Assembly (NCBI GenBank): GCA_041389885.1
Contig: JAWKRB010000013.1
Span: forward strand, 124,001-188,000
Source: JAWKRB01 sp041389885
Lineage (GTDB): Bacteria > Myxococcota_A > Polyangia > Polyangiales > Ga0077539
Reading direction: 5' to 3'
Length of the DNA: 64,000 bases
Shown here: piece after piece, positions 63,188-64,000 of the stretch
Position numbering within the stretch: position 1 is the first letter of the stretch
Layout of the letters: the number at the start of each line of letters is the position of its first letter
Made by a program: the position numbers and the translations under genes
Notes under the pieces: generated by a model
Told to the model about the DNA's origin: nothing
Databases searched by the model: none
Seen by the model: the letters and a program-made list of their open reading frames with translations, nothing else

Positions 63188-64000
63188 ATGCCCTCGTTGA
63201 AAGCCATCCGCCGACGCATCGTGTCGGTGAAGAGCACGCAGAAGATCACCCGCGCGATGAAGATGGTCGCCGCGGCCCGGCTCCGTCGCGCGCAGCAGCG
63301 CATCACCGAGCTGCGCCCGTACGCCCAGAAGACCGCCGAGGTGCTCCGCTCGGTGGCGTCTCGCGGGGGCGAGGAGGCGGCGCACCCGCTGCTCGAGCAG
63401 CGGCCGGTGAAGACCGTGCTGCTCTTCGTGCTCACGAGCGACCGCGGCCTCGCCGGCGCGTTCAACTCGTCGATCCAGCGCGCCGCGGAGAAGAAGATCC
63501 GCGAGCTGCGCGAGGAGGGGAGCACCGTGCTCGTCGCCACCCTCGGCCGCAAGGGCCGCGAGTACCTCAAGCGCCGCGGCTTCGAGGCGCGGCACGACTG
63601 GTCCGGCGCCGCCGAGGGCAAGTCGGAGAAGGCGCAAGAGATCGCCCGCGCGCTCATTCACGACTTCACCTCGGGCGAGGTCGACCAGGTGATCGTGCTG
63701 TTCAACGAGTTCCGCAGCGCGATCAGCCAGAGGATCACCTTCGAGCAGGTGCTGCCCATCGTGACCTCCGGGGGCGACGCCGCGGCGTCGAAGGGCGACT
63801 TCATCTACGAGCCCTCGCGCGACGCGCTCCTCGCGCGGCTGCTGCCGATGTACGTCGAGGTCTCGGTGTTTCGCGCGATGCTCGACTCCAGCGCGAGCGA
63901 GCACGGCGCGCGCATGACCGCGATGGACAACGCGACCAACAACGCGAAGAAGATGATCCAGTCGCTGACCCTGGTGTACAACCGCGCCCGCCAGGCCGCG
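63188..64000 (+). CDS. atpG: ATP synthase F1 subunit gamma, 3'-truncated
   Basis: The first 271 residues of the gamma subunit; the gene runs past the window. MPSLKAIRRRIVSVKSTQKI at the N-terminus, then TRAMKMVAAARLRRAQ, LFVLTSDRGLAGAFNSSI, and AMDNATNNAKKMIQSLTLVY towards the end are all characteristic of the rotor subunit. It lies 7 bases after atpA. atpD and atpC are expected beyond the edge. Confidence 0.96.
   Translation, partial: MPSLKAIRRRIVSVKSTQKITRAMKMVAAARLRRAQQRITELRPYAQKTAEVLRSVASRGGEEAAHPLLEQRPVKTVLLFVLTSDRGLAGAFNSSIQRAAEKKIRELREEGSTVLVATLGRKGREYLKRRGFEARHDWSGAAEGKSEKAQEIARALIHDFTSGEVDQVIVLFNEFRSAISQRITFEQVLPIVTSGGDAAASKGDFIYEPSRDALLARLLPMYVEVSVFRAMLDSSASEHGARMTAMDNATNNAKKMIQSLTLVYNRARQAA

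Overview
This is about 64 kb of very GC-rich DNA with almost no non-coding space. The organism is most likely a myxobacterium-type Gram-negative (Myxococcota, perhaps Polyangia or a Sandaracinus-like lineage). This is inferred from many lipoproteins carrying low-complexity tandem repeats of the T-D-V-P or E-D-V-A kind, cysteine-rich Stig1-like repeats, FG-GAP/ASPIC-UnbV lipoproteins, a bactofilin, large hybrid kinases, an ECF sigma factor and an NtrC-type regulator. No rRNA, tRNA, CRISPR array or intact insertion sequence was seen.

Layout. 1-13 kb: cell-surface and envelope genes. They are a repeat lipoprotein cut by the window edge, a bestrophin-type anion channel convergent with a rhodanese fused to a domain bearing carbonic-anhydrase-like Cys/Asp/Arg and His/Cys motifs, an FG-GAP lipoprotein, a lipoprotein alpha/beta hydrolase, a CPA2 antiporter fused to a PTS EIIA domain, an M28 peptidase and another repeat lipoprotein. 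12.4-16.6 kb: a radical SAM protein, a Cys-rich unknown, a methyltransferase, two decayed gene remnants and a nested inverted-repeat element. 16.6-25.7 kb: a sterol-desaturase-like hydroxylase, an HrpB-like helicase with an odd AT-rich 3' end, two lipoproteins, an SLC4-type anion transporter broken by several single-base shifts, and a DUF2520-type dehydrogenase.

25.8-34.1 kb (minus strand): an overlapping operon for an outer-membrane channel, a periplasmic adaptor and a heavy-metal-type RND pump, then its OmpR-type regulator, histidine kinase and an exported methyltransferase. 34.2-43 kb: a deoxynucleoside kinase, a second FG-GAP/ASPIC lipoprotein, and a phosphorelay in which a 1571-residue hybrid kinase with HPt domain lies just upstream of a receiver-EAL protein (c-di-GMP turnover). 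43.1-51.5 kb: a second heavy-metal RND system (adaptor, pump, channel) transcribed away from an NtrB/NtrC-type pair; the kinase of that pair is frameshifted. A long hairpin follows that pair, then a HEAT-like protein, an ECF sigma factor and a WYL regulator.

55-64 kb: the F-type ATP synthase genes, in two blocks: atpZ-atpI-atpB-atpE, then atpF'-atpF-atpH-atpA-atpG (atpG runs off the end). Four unrelated genes separate them (glycosyltransferase, bactofilin, an unknown membrane protein, a START-like secreted protein). Each block is preceded by the same promoter-like sequence, TTGACC-N18-TAGAAG. Several genes show single-base frame breaks, some in homopolymers. Whether these are real decay or assembly error cannot be told from the sequence alone.
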